DNA of 64,000 bases from assembly GCA_009760855.2 (NCBI GenBank), contig WPIO01000137.1, forward strand, positions 870,001 through 934,000, read 5' to 3'. The stretch's first letter is position 1. The number at the start of each line of letters is the position of its first letter. This stretch comes from Cristatella mucedo. Lineage: Eukaryota > Bryozoa > Phylactolaemata > Cristatellidae. The notes below the pieces were generated by a model that was not told the origin of the DNA, searched no databases, and was given only the letters and a program-made list of their open reading frames with translations. Below, piece after piece: positions 9,722 to 22,539 of the stretch. The position numbers and the translations under genes are program-made.

Positions 9722-11017
9722 CTAGATCAATAACATTATTTCTGCCTTAACATTTTTAACTGTCCTTGAGTTAAGAAATAGCAGTCGCATTCGTCATAAT
9801 TAATCGTTAGGTGGTCTACAAGCTGAAGCTATGTAATTGGCGACCAGTTGTCGCAGCCCTTACGTCGGGCACGAGGTGAGCTCAAGGCTTTGAGCCAGGC
9901 AAGAGTCTTTGACCCCAGTTGGCACTTCAGTGGTGCACTGGGTGCCGTACGAGAGTGTTTGTTTGCGGAGGGAGGCTGATGGTTGACACCCTCAACCTTT
10001 CGCCACTGTGCAGTTGACTTCTCCGCCCATTAATCAGGATTTAAGATATGGGCGTTCTCTTCTTTGATGCCGCGCTCCGCTATAGCCGGCATCCTAGTGT
10101 GAATTCGTACTGTCGCTGTAAGCCACGATGCACAGTTTGAAGATTCAGGGCTTCATCGGCAATTGTCTCGCATCGGCAGAGGCTAGCGTCGTGACGATTC
10201 CTGTTTGCGGCCTCGCTCTTAACGAACTCGGAAGCCGCCAAACACATTTGTAGCAGTGTTTGTGACAAGTTTTTGTTACCGGAAATTTTAGTTATTCACT
10301 TTAAAATAAAGATCTCTACCTTCGACATAAGAGCGCCGGAGTTGGACAGTGATAGCCTTGGAGGTAAGATACTTGCTCTTCACCCCCGATGTCGTGGTCT
10401 GGAATCACGCAGTGAGCAGACCTTTATTACCAAATCCAAGAGGTGGAGACAGCCGTCAAGGCTCTTCCGCCGCTACACAAATGAGGCTGTTAAATCAGGT
10501 AGCATTTTATTTAAGAGCTCCACACGTCGACTAAATTTACTGCTTTTGCCCGTCGTTCGGTTAAAGAAAAGCAGGTGACGCGGCTGACAAATGCGGTCGG
10601 GCGTACATACTGGCAGTCTAGGCCGTCGTGTGTGTTGCTCCGGAGCACGTGTCGATAAGACAGACAGCGAGTGTATAGCGTGCGCATTAGCCGCCGCACA
10701 GGCAAGAAGAACATTTCGCGGCAAGAATATGTCACGTGCCGGCCTGGACCACGCCCGCTGGGGCGGGGGGGGGGTGAAACGGCATCTGGGGGCAGAACCT
10801 CGCTATGGCGATGGCACGCCCACATAACCTCAAAGGTTGCAGTACAGGTCGGCTTACCACCTCGGCGAGTAAGCGTCCACCTTGCTGCCATTCCTATGAA
10901 GATTTTGACAGTGTCGCAGGTTTATGCTCTCGGGCGGTCCTATGTAACGAAGTTAAAAGAATCGGTGTTCGGAAGCAGCTTCAACTAGTGCCTCGTTTGG
11001 CAAGAATGCACGGCTAA
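9722..11017. other. No gene identified
   Basis: Between 10.4 and 10.9 kb the sequence is GC-richer and has overlapping open frames of up to 126 codons on both strands, but none shows a recognisable domain. A poly-G run lies at about 10763-10775. I cannot tell whether an exon is hidden here. Confidence 0.35.
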
Positions 11018-11165
11018 TAATAAAAATATATAATTTATTTATATAGCGCCCCAAGAGAACTTAATCTCTATTCAGGCGCTTCACATATGCCTCGGGGCTC
11101 GAGCCCACGACCTCAGTCAGAACTTGGTCGGGGCAAGCACCTTAACCGCTAGACCAAACCAGCTT
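11018..11165 (-). mobile_element. tRNA-derived SINE, family 1
   Basis: On the minus strand it begins GGTTTGGTCTAGCGGTTAAG, an A-box-like head. About 40 bp later comes GGGCTCGAGCCC, a B-box-like motif (consensus GGTTCGANNCC). The body ends in GCGCCTGAATAGAG...TTCTCTTGGGGCGC and an AT-rich tail. The terminal hairpin is the same as that of LINE family A, so the LINE probably supplied the reverse transcriptase. Other copies lie at 42.5 and 58.4 kb. It is not a functional tRNA gene. Confidence 0.85.
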
Positions 11166-11439
11166 GGCAAACAAATCTTGTGCTACTCGGCGACTGTATA
11201 GACTGGTTAAAACGTCGTCTACGCCGACGTAATAGCTACGGGCGGATCTGGTTTTTCTCTGACAATTGGCTTTATCCGTATAGGCCATATCGCTCCTTCC
11301 ACCGATCTTTAACCTTTCTTGATCGCTCAAGTTGCACAGGCGAGTCTGCCTAAATGTAGCTCATGTCACTTACAAAAAATCAAGGTTAAGGTTTTACAGC
11401 AATCTAAACATATGAATTTGTGAGATTAAATTTTGCCTT

Positions 11440-11770
11440 TCACAACTCACTGTAGGCAGATCTTTCCGCCGGCTCAACACGACGTGCTCCTAGTTCGTGC
11501 CTAGCCTCGTAGCTAGACTTATCAGTCTTGAGCTCAAAACTACGACGCTGTACCATTTCTAGACCACCGAGCACCGGCTCCCCATCAAGTTTCTTTTCAA
11601 ATTCAAGGTCGTTTCACTCACTATTAGGTCCTTTCGCTTTCTCGCTCCTGCTTCCCCTATAGGGAAGTGCTAAGCAAGTTTCACACACAGTTCCACCAGC
11701 TCTCATTTATGTCAGATTCCTCTACTTTACCACGACAAGCTTGACAAAACAAATGGCTCTTACGTCGAGG
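11440..11770 (+). mobile_element. LINE fragment, diverged L2/CR1-like C-terminus
   Basis: A plus-strand frame at about 11570-11660 reads EHRLPIKF.FKFKVVSLTIRS, parallel to the HWLPVKQRI.FKV.SLTFRS segment of family A. It has stops and frameshifts and lacks a clear 3' end, so it is an older or related family. Confidence 0.6.
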
Positions 11771-12189
11771 AGTTTTCTGTAGCCACTCAAAGCCTTTGGT
11801 GGCTTTCGTCGCGCACACAAGACTTTCTTACGAAACAAACAGAAAGTGAGAAGCATGGCTGCTCCAGAAGAGCAGTCAAGAGAGTTAGCGGAAGTTCCTG
11901 GAAGGAGAAGCTCAGGACGTCTGGAATTAATATGTCATGGTCTGAAGCCATAGACGTAGGCTGGAAAAGATGTGTATCAGTCGGCAGCAGGAGACTAGAT
12001 GTCTTTGCGAAAGAAGGGTGAAAGTGACCTGGACAGCCTAGTACCAGCGAAGCAGAAGCTTCTAAAGAAAATGGTCTTTTAGCGTAGGCATACAACAAAC
12101 AATTTATTGTTCCAAGAAGACGAGATGGCAAGAGGAGGCTGAGACTCGTACAGTAGTTCGGCTAGGTAGAAAAGAGCATAGCCATGGTG

Positions 12190-12705
12190 GGTTTTGTCAT
12201 TCATTTTCAGGTTCCTTTGTTCTTTGGCTCCAGCCTAGTCATAAGATCTTCTCCAGCACCAGGATAAGCATCATACCTCCCGCTTTTTGGAATCTGACTG
12301 TTTAACCATACCTCGTACAAACCTCAAATTCTTTAGAGACCACGCCCTTAGTTCGTATGCTCTCAAAGCCTAGAACTCACTCCCAACCTGCATCACGACA
12401 TCTCCTGACTTGTCGGCATTTAAAAAACTAGAAACGCATCTATTTACGGCAGCATTTAGTGGATCTCCGTGATTTGTCCTTTATGTGCCTATGCGTGCTG
12501 ACACTGGGCATGCTGCCACCAACCACACTTGCATGCTGACTCCCTGTGCACGTTCACCCCTAACCATGTAATTCTTGTTGTTTATTTAGCATGCTACCAC
12601 TAACCACTGGATCGTGCTTCCTTTGCAGCAATTGCAAAGCGCCTAGAAAGAGATTGAGTTTTCTGAGGGCACTATATCACATGTATTATTATTATTATTC
12701 GTACG
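12190..12705 (+). mobile_element. LINE family A 3' part
   Basis: C-terminal coding remnant (words equivalent to SLAPA, RTNLKFF and TSPDLSAFKK), then the family A 3' UTR with repeated 'gcatgctgac' words and the terminal hairpin and ATT tail ending at about 12705. Several frameshifts make it dead. Confidence 0.85.
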
Positions 12706-13169
12706 AGAAAATTTTTGCCAAATATAAATTGATCAACCGGAAACCATCACAGCTCTTTTAGCAAAGGAAAAGCATGATTGAACCTTCAGGAATTCCTGAG
12801 TAGACTTCCAGCCCTATTTATCACGAGATAAAAAAGCCTAATACATTTTTTCAGTAGCCGAGCCAAGACGAAATATCATCAGTTCGGCCAAGACAAAACC
12901 AGAGAAGTAGTTGCATGTTTTGTGTCGAGTGTGCCTGCTGCTTCTGCTATTGTAATTAGTGCAGCAGTATCGGCCACTAAAGTATGCCCCACCTGCAGCA
13001 AGTGGTTGGGAAATTGACTCGCTGCAGCGTTCGGCCTTTGATGGAAGGATGTAGTCAGCCACAGATGCACTCCCTAATCTGCCGTGAGTCAGCAAGCTTG
13101 TATATTTACCCGTTGAGGGAATCCAGATTGAGTCTCGTTTATCGCTTACGTCCATGCCCTGTCTCCCTG
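12706..13169. other. No gene seen
   Basis: A 105-codon minus-strand frame at 12838-13155 shows no recognisable motif. Nothing else stands out. Confidence 0.35.
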
Positions 13170-14000
13170 AGATTCCACTAGCCCTGCTGCTGCTGGAGCC
13201 ACAGCAATACTAAATTTGCAAGCAGCCGAGGCAGACAGTACCTCATCTTAGATATAGATCAGACGTAATGGATAGTTTTGGAAGCAGCCTTCTTAATGAA
13301 AATTTCAAAATTAAGGCTGTGATCAAAGAGGGAACAGAAATTGAGACACTTCCGATGCTCCTCTACACATGCAACTGACCAGGAAATGTAAACGAGATAG
13401 ATCAGTGATTCGAAATTGGCAGCAGGAACACAGCATGGTCAGTAGGGCAAACACCAGTAGTCATTTTGCAGCCCAGAACGTTTCCGTCGACATGAGTTAA
13501 ATGACTAACCTATTGAATTACGCCGACGTTCTCCAGACTGTTGAGGTATGAGCGCACCCGACTGATGCTATCGTTGGCAACGTGAGTTTTAAAGTCTCTA
13601 GCAATAAATAAAGGCCCTTCGTACATGAATATTTTATTGCAAAGAACCAAAAATTCATCCACAAACAAGTTTAAATCGCCAGAAGGGGTCAGTATGTTAC
13701 AACAATGACAGGATTTTCACGGGAACATGATTCCAACTGATTCAAAAGATTGTGCGTGGAAAAAACTGCAGGTCTTGTAGCCTACTGATGTACTATTAAC
13801 CTCAACCCCACCGTCAGCCTGCATTGTAAGAAAGAACGAGTACCCAGGCGGGTAGTCTCAGATACACAGCAACCACAGAGGGGCGTAATCCACGTCTCCG
13901 TCAGCAGAAATGCATCCAATTTCTCTTGGAGAATATGGTCGCGAGTAATTAGTCCTATGATTTTAGCAATCGGAAACTTAACAAGAGAATTCAAAGATTT
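13170..14000 (-). mobile_element. LINE family B with endonuclease-domain remnant
   Basis: On the minus strand, about 13995-13440 carries an APE-type endonuclease remnant. DAFLLTETWI is the conserved LTETWL motif at about 13890-13920. Further on is a DFKTHV-like equivalent of the GDFN.H motif, with stops between. Beyond it (13380-13170) comes the same post-YADD RT segment as at 40-330 and 59.2 kb. The RT core between them is missing, so this is an internally deleted copy. Confidence 0.7.
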
Positions 14001-14774
14001 TCCATGTCTTTCGTGAGCCGTGCTTTTTTAACAATTCCCGACAGATTGTGAAAGCGGGTAGATGGTTCATTTACTGGTTGCCCTGGGCTCTCAAAGGAAG
14101 CACTCACTGGGCGAAGCCAATTACCTCAAGTCTCTAAGCTGAGCCTCAAAACAAGTTACAGCCGAATTCAAAGCGGAGAACGTTCATTCAGTTCTTAGGC
14201 TTCGAAAGCCTGAAATACTTGCTGCCGTCAGACGTCTGCTGACTTAAATAGGTTTAAATTACGCCTAAAATATCCGTATTGCTAACGGCACTTGCTTTGT
14301 TCCTTTGGAATTACCTGCGGGCACTCATGCACACTGCAATCTCGCTCACGGAAGCTGCAAAACTCAGTGCTATGAAGGCCTTCTGCAGCAGTGCCGAGAA
14401 GCGAAAAAGCAGTCAGCCAGTGTAGAGCGATCACCCAACCTTCATGGCTTTATCCTTACATGGCTTTATACTTTATCCTTTATCCTTACACGGCTTTATA
14501 TTTATCGCAACCTTTATCGCTCCAGAGCTCAACCGATTGAGCTACCAAGAGTACCCTTTCGTCTTCAATGCTCAGTGCAGGTCTTTACAGCCGCACGCCA
14601 GCCTACTTTGTGAGATTAATTTTACATTTAAAGGATTGTAAATTTATTGCAAAGCTGTAAGCTTTCTGACTACTGTGGGTGGAGATGAGTGAGAGCAACC
14701 GGTGCATGACTTACAGAACTATGGCCCAAGCAATCCTCAGAGTATGGCCGCCGCTTTTGCAGCTGCAAGTACAT
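14001..14774. other. No gene seen
   Basis: A short local repeat of 'tttatccttacatggcttta' words lies at about 14445-14510. Open frames of up to 102 codons have no recognisable domain. Confidence 0.4.
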
Positions 14775-14930
14775 AAATAAAGATTAGCTGATTTAACGGC
14801 CTCATTTGTATAGCGGCAGAAGTGCCTAAAAGGCTATCACTACCACTTGCAGTTGGCAAACAATAATTGCCCACTGCAGGACAAGAACCTATTACCTCGG
14901 AGAGGGAAGAGCAAACATTTTTCTCAGCAT
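14775..14930 (-). mobile_element. tRNA-derived SINE, family 2 (decayed)
   Basis: Read on the minus strand, it resembles the 20.19-20.35 kb and 41.79-41.95 kb copies. The B-box region has decayed to an AGGTAATAGGTTC-like form. The copy then has the GTGG..GATAGCC hairpin arm and a tail ending in GCTATACAAATGAGGC. It is more diverged than the other copies. Confidence 0.65.
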
Positions 14931-16114
14931 GTGCAAATATCCATTTACAGCTTCAAAACAAGCACGTGTAGTATTTATACGTATGCGTTTAGTGTGACGT
15001 CCTTGTACACTACTCTTTATGATCTACCTTGTCTGGACGGGCATGGAGGCCACAAGCCTATGGACTGTCTTTTCTGCTGCAGCGCATTCCGCAAAGCCTA
15101 GATTTTACTTAAAAGTATGGCCGCCGTACATTAAACATCAGCCGCCTTTCGATACCGCTCCATAGTCGTTCTATAGGGTGCAAATCATGCGACTGGTTGA
15201 GCCACTACACCGGCACCAACCAATGATTCGTCAAAAAGTACTCCGATCAAGTTATGGTAGGCCAAGAAAGTTATAACTCAATTCTAAAATACCCTGCTGG
15301 AGGTCGTAACATTTGGCAAAAGATTTCCTAGCCAAGGAAGAACTTTTAGACAAATCCTTGTTTAGTGCTTACACTGTGCCCCAGCCAGTGGCCCGATCTG
15401 AGCCCTATGTTACGATTGCAGAGAGATGTATCGAAATGCGGCTGATGTGCTTGTTTGGCCTAAGCTAGTAGTAAGAATTTCCAGTAAAACTCAGGCTCAC
15501 ATTGAATGCGCCACATCAGAAGAGACAGCCTGGAAGCTGGTTGCCTCTATTCCTGGTCTGAAAAGGGAGGTCATACAATATCTTGTTGGGACGAGGTCAA
15601 ACTAAACGCCTACACAACAGCAGCACCAGTGCTTTTCGAGGCTTTCAATAGATATTTTCTCATGCCTTGCATAGCTTTAACATGCCCGGCACCACGAAAA
15701 CCCTCTTCTTACCCACACGAATGTATAGCCACAGCAGCCGTACTGATAAGTATAAATATTTTTCGCTTCAGTGCCCTCACCTTGCCTGGGAAAGTAAAGA
15801 ATTCCTCAGACGGTCAGCCACCGCGGTCCCTCGGCTCCAGCCGTGAATGGCTGAGCTCGCTGCACGTGTACAAGATCAGCCAATCAATGAGAGCAAAGCA
15901 GTGAAAGCAAAGAGCTACAGCTAAAAGCCGCTTCTTCCGAAAGACGGATCGCCAGAATCGCCAGCTCCAATCGAGCATGACGCTATTCCGCTCATTCTGT
16001 GTCCTTAACTGGCTCACTCACATCATTTCTAGCTAACGTGAGATGGCGAGAAAGAGTTTAAATCTTACCCTCGTGCTATTTAAAGTCATCCTTTATTCAT
16101 AATGTTATCATTGA
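14931..16114. other. No gene identified
   Basis: The longest frame (15506-15904, plus, 132 codons) has no motif I recognise and no clear coding bias. No repeat was recognised. Confidence 0.35.
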
Positions 16115-16205
16115 TAATACTAATAACTATATGTTCACCTAGCACCGTCAGAGCATTTAGTCTCTTTCTAAACACTTTACGTATGCTGTAAGGAGAGCAC
16201 GATCA
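16115..16205 (-). mobile_element. LINE family A 3' tail
   Basis: The minus-strand family A terminal hairpin is recognisable (CACCGTCAGAGCATTTAGTC, then TTTCTAAACACTTTACGTATG), with an ATT/AAT-rich flank. The copy is old and truncated. Confidence 0.6.
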
Positions 16206-16819
16206 GATGGCTATTGTCAACCCACGCAATGCCAACAAGCATAGCATCTTAAGATGTCACATGCGCATTGTCGATATGTAGAATATTGGAATTACCCAAC
16301 AGCCTATTGTGGAAGGGTTCAGGAAGTGCTCAGGCTGCTTTATAAGGATCGAGGCTATACACTGATTGTTTTCTAGGTGAGACCATTTTGACTACCGGTA
16401 TGCATAACTACCTGTGTGCTAATATGGTTAGTCTTAAACCAGGAGTAACCTGAGGACAGGTACCACACTGAACTTTCCGACCATCAACCTTTGGCCGTGT
16501 CCTTGCATTTAGAGTCGTACAAATCTAACCATCCTGATATCATTTGCCCGTTCCGAAAATCGAAGTTCTTGCAAGCGTTGAAAACGAAAGCTGATAAGCG
16601 TAAGATATATTTAAAACGTATTCGCTTGTCTTTTGACCACGGCCCATAAGAAACGTGTTATTGCCAGTTCTTACTAACCTTACCGTTTGGTGCGATCGCG
16701 GGTGGCTGTCATCATTTTACCATTGCCGTTTAAAATGCCCTCATTGTTACTGCAACACATTTCTAGGATCGCCAATAAGGAATCGGTTGAAGGCATTCCA
16801 GTCTTATCCTCACTGAGAA

Positions 16820-16869
<50 letters not shown>

Positions 16870-19800
16870 AGGACGCAAATGTTTAATACTTACAGCGTTG
16901 CTTCCAGCCGTCCATTTGGCTCTCGCTCCAGAACTGCAATGAATCATCAGGCCTATTATAACCCCCCTGCAGCTGCCCTTGAATAAAGCCTATATCATGT
17001 GCAATATTACCCCAATAATACGGGATACTATTATTAATGATACCATTAACCTCTTTGATTTGATTATTGTTATTGGTGTACTGATCTATTTATTATTGAT
17101 TTTACTAGGATACAATTGGATAACTTCACGACCATAAACAAAGCAATTCCCACACACTTCTCTTTCTTCTATACAGCCAGATAGTCAAAACTGGTGAAGT
17201 TGCTGTATGACACATTCCTATCTCAATTTTCAAGCCGTTCGCTGTCTCATCGATGCAGTCTTTCGAAGCTACTTTTTTTATTCATACCCGCAGCAAGTTG
17301 CAATGGTGGCAATAACATTTCATCTCTTGATTCGAAATCTTTCTTTAGTTAAGTTTTTTCTGAACTCATTCTGACTCTATGCTTAGTAACTTTCATATTA
17401 ATTTCCGAGACTTAAGTGATTGATTAAGCTCCTGAATCCGCAGGCTAATTAATTTATTATCTCATATTGCTTATGTGCACGACCTCAGTGACAACAAAGG
17501 TCACACACCTGGTCAAATATTCCTGGGCGATTGGAGGTTGTTAACTCCTATTGCACGCAAATTGCATGGATCTGATTGCATACCCATCAGATCTAGGCGG
17601 CAGTTTCCCCTTCGGAATCGTCTTTTAATCGCGAAAACCTAAGACCCTTGACTTCAGTGCTTGTCGCACGAAAACGTGTCCCTCGCTCCTGCCACTAGAT
17701 CAACTGTGCGATCACATCTAACTAGTGAAAGGCTGCAATAAGGCACTGGCTGAGGTTCAAGAAAAATGGGCTTTTCTTAATAAGCGCACTGTACTCCCTC
17801 ACCCTGACGGCTTGTAGTTTACTGCAGACACTAGCCCTGCTAGGACTACTAAAAGTAAGCTTGATCAATCATGCCAGAGATCATGATTGAATGTCCGTTG
17901 ACTGGCAAACCGGAGCTATTGTGCAACGTTGCAATCCACGATAGCTAGGGCCCATTATAGCGTCTACAAGAAATAGTAAAATCACTGATACGCAATAAAA
18001 AAATTCTGGGGTCGATCCTTCTGCTAACCACTACTAGGTCAGAACGTTATCGAGTGATTTTTGTTGCAATGCAGAAGACCGTTTTACTTGCTTTGTTGTT
18101 TGTAAGATAGGATCGAAGATTCCTTTCAAAAGTTACCATTCGTACTGGACTGCTTGGCCCTCACTTCCCCGTAGTAACCCTCCTTGTCCGCCTTCGCTGG
18201 TATGACCTCACATCGACGTTCATCTCTCAGTTGAACAAAATTACTAGCTATCTAGAACCCTGTACCATCTGCTCTCAGTCAAAGATGTATGTATATTGGC
18301 TGCTGCCCTGCACAACTAACATCATGCATACGTCATTAGCATCAACTCTTAACCGGATCTGTAGACAGGCTGTTTTTATTACACTAATTAAGAAGGCAAA
18401 ATCAGACCATGAGAAGTTCTGGAACGTCTGCCAAATCTCTCTGCTGCCGTGCCAACACTAGACAATAGAACTAGTAGGGACCGATCAGCTGAAATGTTTT
18501 ATATACCTAAACCTCAAGCTTAGAACGTTACAGAGGGATTTTAGCACAACTCCACGGTATTGGCATTTTTCGAAAAATGTTATTCAAGCAAGAGAGAGAG
18601 AGCAGTGAAAGCTTGCTCAGCTTAGTGAGGGCTAGTGATTAAAAGCCCACCGTTGGTGTGGTTAGTGTGCGTAGTTAGATTGTCTGTGTGTTACTGTCAG
18701 AGGGGACAGCTTTGGTGCTCAAACTGAGCAGCAGCCTTCAAGCCCATCGAGTGTACGAACATCCACCTATAATCGCCATTTCACGTTCTGAACTCTCTGC
18801 CGAGTGCTTATTGTTAGTGTTCCAATTTCCATAAAAGGCCACCGCAGCTAATATTGATATTATATTGATTATATGATATCCGATGGAGCTCGGAAGGTGC
18901 GGTCGGAGGTCTGGCTCGTTTGGCATACCCGTTCGCAGTTCTCACAAAGCTATTTTGTAATGGCATCGGCTTTATTTTTAGGGGAGATAGAGATGGCTTA
19001 CTTAAAAAAGGTCTATAGAGCAGCTTAAAAGAGACGTGAGCCTTCGGCACACTGCGTCTGACTCTCCAAATGGACGGCGACACACATCTCCAGCGCACCG
19101 TTTCGAGACATTTGGTCAGAGCTAGGCTAGACGGTTTATTAATGGCCTAGGCAAGCGTCCGCTGGTCACGGAGCGTTCGAGGTTCAGCTTCAGAAATCCA
19201 CAAAGATGGCGTGCCGTTTTCCTTTAAGAGGAATATAATGTCTTTCGGCTTCAACCGATACTTCCACGCGGCGCTCGTTCGGGTAGGGTACAATCTAAAC
19301 TCTTCCAAGATAAGACGCGACACCGTTTTTTATAGGATCTGAAATTTATTTCTGGTTATTAGCAGCCGAAAAAAGTGAATGCCAAAGCTGAAGCCCAAAG
19401 TAGTAAAAGTACAAATGTCCGCAGGCACCCAATTCCATACGTGCTATTTTCAGAATGCAAATAGATGGGCTATAAACATCTTAGCTGTATCGGTTTTCGC
19501 AAAAAATGTCCACAATAGCTTTGATTATTGGAAGATAATTACGCAACGGACACGAAACGCTAGTAGCGCTAAGTGTAGGGAGGCGAGAAGAATTGAAGTC
19601 AGTTTCAATAGCAGGTACAAGTATCTTTATAGCAGAAGTCAAATTGGATGTACAGTGCAGGGCTGAACCAGGCCTGTCCATACATGTAACATAGACGTGG
19701 TTATGGCCACATAAACCTTGAAAGTTCGGGTAGAGGCATCGAGCGTGCAACGTGAAAAGACTTGAAACTGTGCTGAAGATAAAACGCAGCACTCAATATT

Positions 19801-20189
19801 TCGCTCGCAGCGCTAGCAATAGTACCGTATTAGTAAAAGCAAAAAATAGTCTGTAGTCTACAGCTGATACACACGGGTGACTTCCTGCTGACTCTCTAAC
19901 AGGTTCGCTGTAGCTCGCTCTCAGCTCTAGACTCACCGACCGGCAGATCGCTGCTCCAAGAGCACTACTGCGGTCACGCACACAAGCCTTATACAGCTAC
20001 AAGGTCATGCGTCACGATATAATCACAATCACTAAAAATTCGGCTCATTAGCCTAAGTTTACTGCGGCCATCGCTTGGAGCACCCTCTCATCTCGCTTGT
20101 GCGGCAATGGCACTGAATTGGAATGGTTCAGGTTCAATCTAAGCGAGAGACTCCAGAGTATTGATGCGAATGGACAAAGATCATACATA
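16206..20189. other. AT-rich DNA without recognised genes
   Basis: Apart from the GA microsatellite at 16.82 kb, I see no open frame with a motif, no LINE or SINE signature and no RNA gene in these 4 kb. Frames of about 100 codons near 18.8-19.1 and 19.4-19.8 kb look random. Confidence 0.4.
16821..16866 (+). repeat. (GA)n microsatellite
   Basis: About 22 uninterrupted GA units flanked by unique sequence. Confidence 0.97.
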
Positions 20190-20345
20190 ATGACACACTA
20201 GGTAGGGTGGTTGCTTTTCATGACCTTGATCCCAAGGTCATGGGTTTGAATCCCGTGGTGGGTAATTCTTTATCACCGCTGCGAGCGGTGGTGATAGCCG
20301 TAAAGGCTTTTATGTCGCAATAAAAAAGAGGCTACTAAATCAACT
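20190..20345 (+). mobile_element. tRNA-derived SINE, family 2
   Basis: It has a decayed A-box-like head (AGGTAGGGTGGTTGC), a clear B box (GGTTTGAATCCCGTGGTGGG), a strong hairpin TATCACCGCTGCGAGCGGTG/GTGATA, then GCCGTAAAGGCTTTTATGTCGC and an A-rich end. The hairpin and 3' end differ from family 1, so a different LINE partner is likely. Confidence 0.85.
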
Positions 20346-20369
20346 CGTATTTTATTATCCAAGGAATCT

Positions 20370-21290
20370 CAGAACTATGAGGCACCTAAGGGGTCTGTAC
20401 TCGGTCCCGTTCTTTTCACGGCTTACACTGTTCCTCTTGCCGATGCGATTTCCGGGCACAATCAAGGCTTTCACTTATAAGCAGATGACACTCAATTGTA
20501 ACTTTGCTTTGATCCCTCTCAGCCATCCAGCTCGTCAAAGTCTCTTAACTCCCATGCTGTATGTATTGATGACACTCGCACATAGATGGCAGCAATCGTT
20601 CTTAAATGGAATGACGATAGAACCAACCTAATAGTTAGGGACAAACCAAGTGTGATTCAGAAATCAGATAGGTTAACGCTCACAATTAGCTCTTCCAGCA
20701 TATCTTCTGCTGAACCTGCACGAAATCGAAGTGTACTGTTCCAAAGTGACCTTTTATTAGACGACCACATCAGTTTTGCAGTCAAGATTGCCTACTTTCA
20801 GCTACATAATATTACTAAAACTCGCGCTTGTTTAGACAGGGATACCACATCTAAAGTAGTCCGTGGATTTGTGACACCCCGACTTGACTTCTGTAACTCA
20901 CTGCCTGCAATTCGTCCGGCCTGTGCACGAGCAGGCGCTTACAGGATCTAATTTCCGACTTGCCTCACGACATCACCTGACTCGACCACAAAAGAAACTA
21001 AATCGCATCTCTTTATCACAGCTTTCTTTGGGTTCCTGTGATTTGACCTTTATGTGCTTATGTGGGCTGACACTGTGCATGCAGCCACTAACCACACTTG
21101 CATGCTGACCCTGTGCATGTCACCGCTAACCATGTTATTATTTTGTTTGTTTTTCAAGCATGATTTTACTTACCATTCAATTGCATTTCACTTTGCAGCA
21201 AATTTAAAGCGCCTAGAGAGAGATTAAGTTCTCTGAGGGCGCTTTATCAAGTACATTACTATTATTATTATTATTATTATTATAAGGAGA
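20370..21290 (+). mobile_element. LINE family A, internally deleted
   Basis: RT palm remnants on the plus strand (decayed GPVLF.AYT.PLAD region and the K.DR..LIV.DKPSVIQK stretch that follows YADD) run to about 20950. The frame then jumps to the last coding part (LTRPQKKL, matching DLTTFKKNLK), the 3' UTR and a hairpin plus (ATT)n tail ending at about 21285. About 300 bp of the usual C-terminal coding region are missing. Confidence 0.85.
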
Positions 21291-21344
21291 GTATAAACTG
21301 TTAAAAGAACGAGACAAAGCAGTGTCCTGAATTACTCCATATTT

Positions 21345-21480
21345 GTTATTCTTATTGTTCATTGAGCATGCTAACACTAGCCGTTCGATTATGCTTCTCG
21401 TGCAGCAAGTGCTAAGCGTCTAGAAAGAGATTGGGCTCTCTGAGGGCGTTGTATCAAATGTATTATTATTTTTATTATCT
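21345..21480 (+). mobile_element. LINE family A 3' tail (second, adjacent copy)
   Basis: Begins within the 3' UTR ('gttcattgagcatgctaaca'), then the hairpin GCGTCTAGAAAGAGATTGGG...CTCTGAGGGCG and an ATT tail. It lies about 55 bp beyond the tail of the previous copy. Confidence 0.75.
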
Positions 21481-22539
21481 CATCAGCTTCAAAACTCAGT
21501 GGCAAAGCATATAGCTCTAAATAAAGGCTGAACCGACAAGCACACAATCGTAGGGCATTACTGCATTTAGTGTAGCCATCTGTTTTAATAGCGGGTCAGG
21601 AAACTTGGGACGCTGAAAAGGCATTCAGTTCGAGACATTGCACTACTGAGTCCGAATGCCTTGCAAAAGGTACTACAGGCCTTTGAAACAATTGGTTAAG
21701 TAATTGCTAAACAATTTGTCCGCTTGTCTGAGTGATACGCACAGGCTGTAAAACGTCACCATAGCCAGGTAGTAATTACGGAAAGTTTCCTAAGCCTGTT
21801 AACAATCGAACACATTGTTTGCTGGCTTTCTTGCTTGATAACTAATTGAGACGAAATCAGTAACATTGTTAGAGCCTTTGGGCCCCACAAAAGCCTGGCC
21901 GCTCGGTCGTTGCCGGCAAGAGTTCAAGGAACGGACCATCGGCTTACGGAGAATAGTAGTCAGTCGGGAATATCGGAAATAGTAGTCAGTCGGGCGTCGA
22001 CTCTGTCGCAGCACAGATTCAATCAGCTTTTCTCGCAGATGGTCAATTAGACGGTCTCGGAAGGATGGCTTTCAGCATACGTGTTCGGTATCTGTTTCCT
22101 GAGGGACGCTAAATTTTTTCCACAATTTTGATCTAATATTGCAGTCTTTAAAGGTTAAGTGCTTTTTCGACAAGTTTAATGAATGCCGTGCATCGGCGAA
22201 CCACGTAAGGCTCGAAGCGTCACTCTTGACAGACACTTCTCAGTGGGTTTAAAGATGTCTCCTGAATGAGCCCCCTCCGATAAAAAAGTTTGAGGTTTTG
22301 CCAAAGATTGCAGAAATTACATGACATAGGTGAAGTTCAAAATTTAAAATCGGCAGAAGTAAAATAAAATAATGGATGCTTAGAGAAACTAAAGAGAAGG
22401 ACTTCAAAAATAAGTGTTTTGAGTTGTGTCACGCCTTTAAAGTTGAGATTTAGCAGCTAGCTGAAATTCAGATTGAGCTCCTGTTAGAGCATCTAAAGCT
22501 CACGGGGTACAGCAGAAAAATTTGCGTATTCTATACTAA
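21481..22539. other. No gene seen
   Basis: AT-rich; no recognised motif on either strand. A local repeat 'gtagtcagtcggg' occurs twice at about 21956-21995. Confidence 0.4.

Noticed and set aside
10511-10988. Overlapping frames of 105-126 codons
   Set aside because: GC-richer DNA open on both strands. No recognisable motif or splice pattern strong enough to call an exon.
15506-15904. A 132-codon plus-strand frame
   Set aside because: No motif, ordinary composition for non-coding DNA, and no supporting context.
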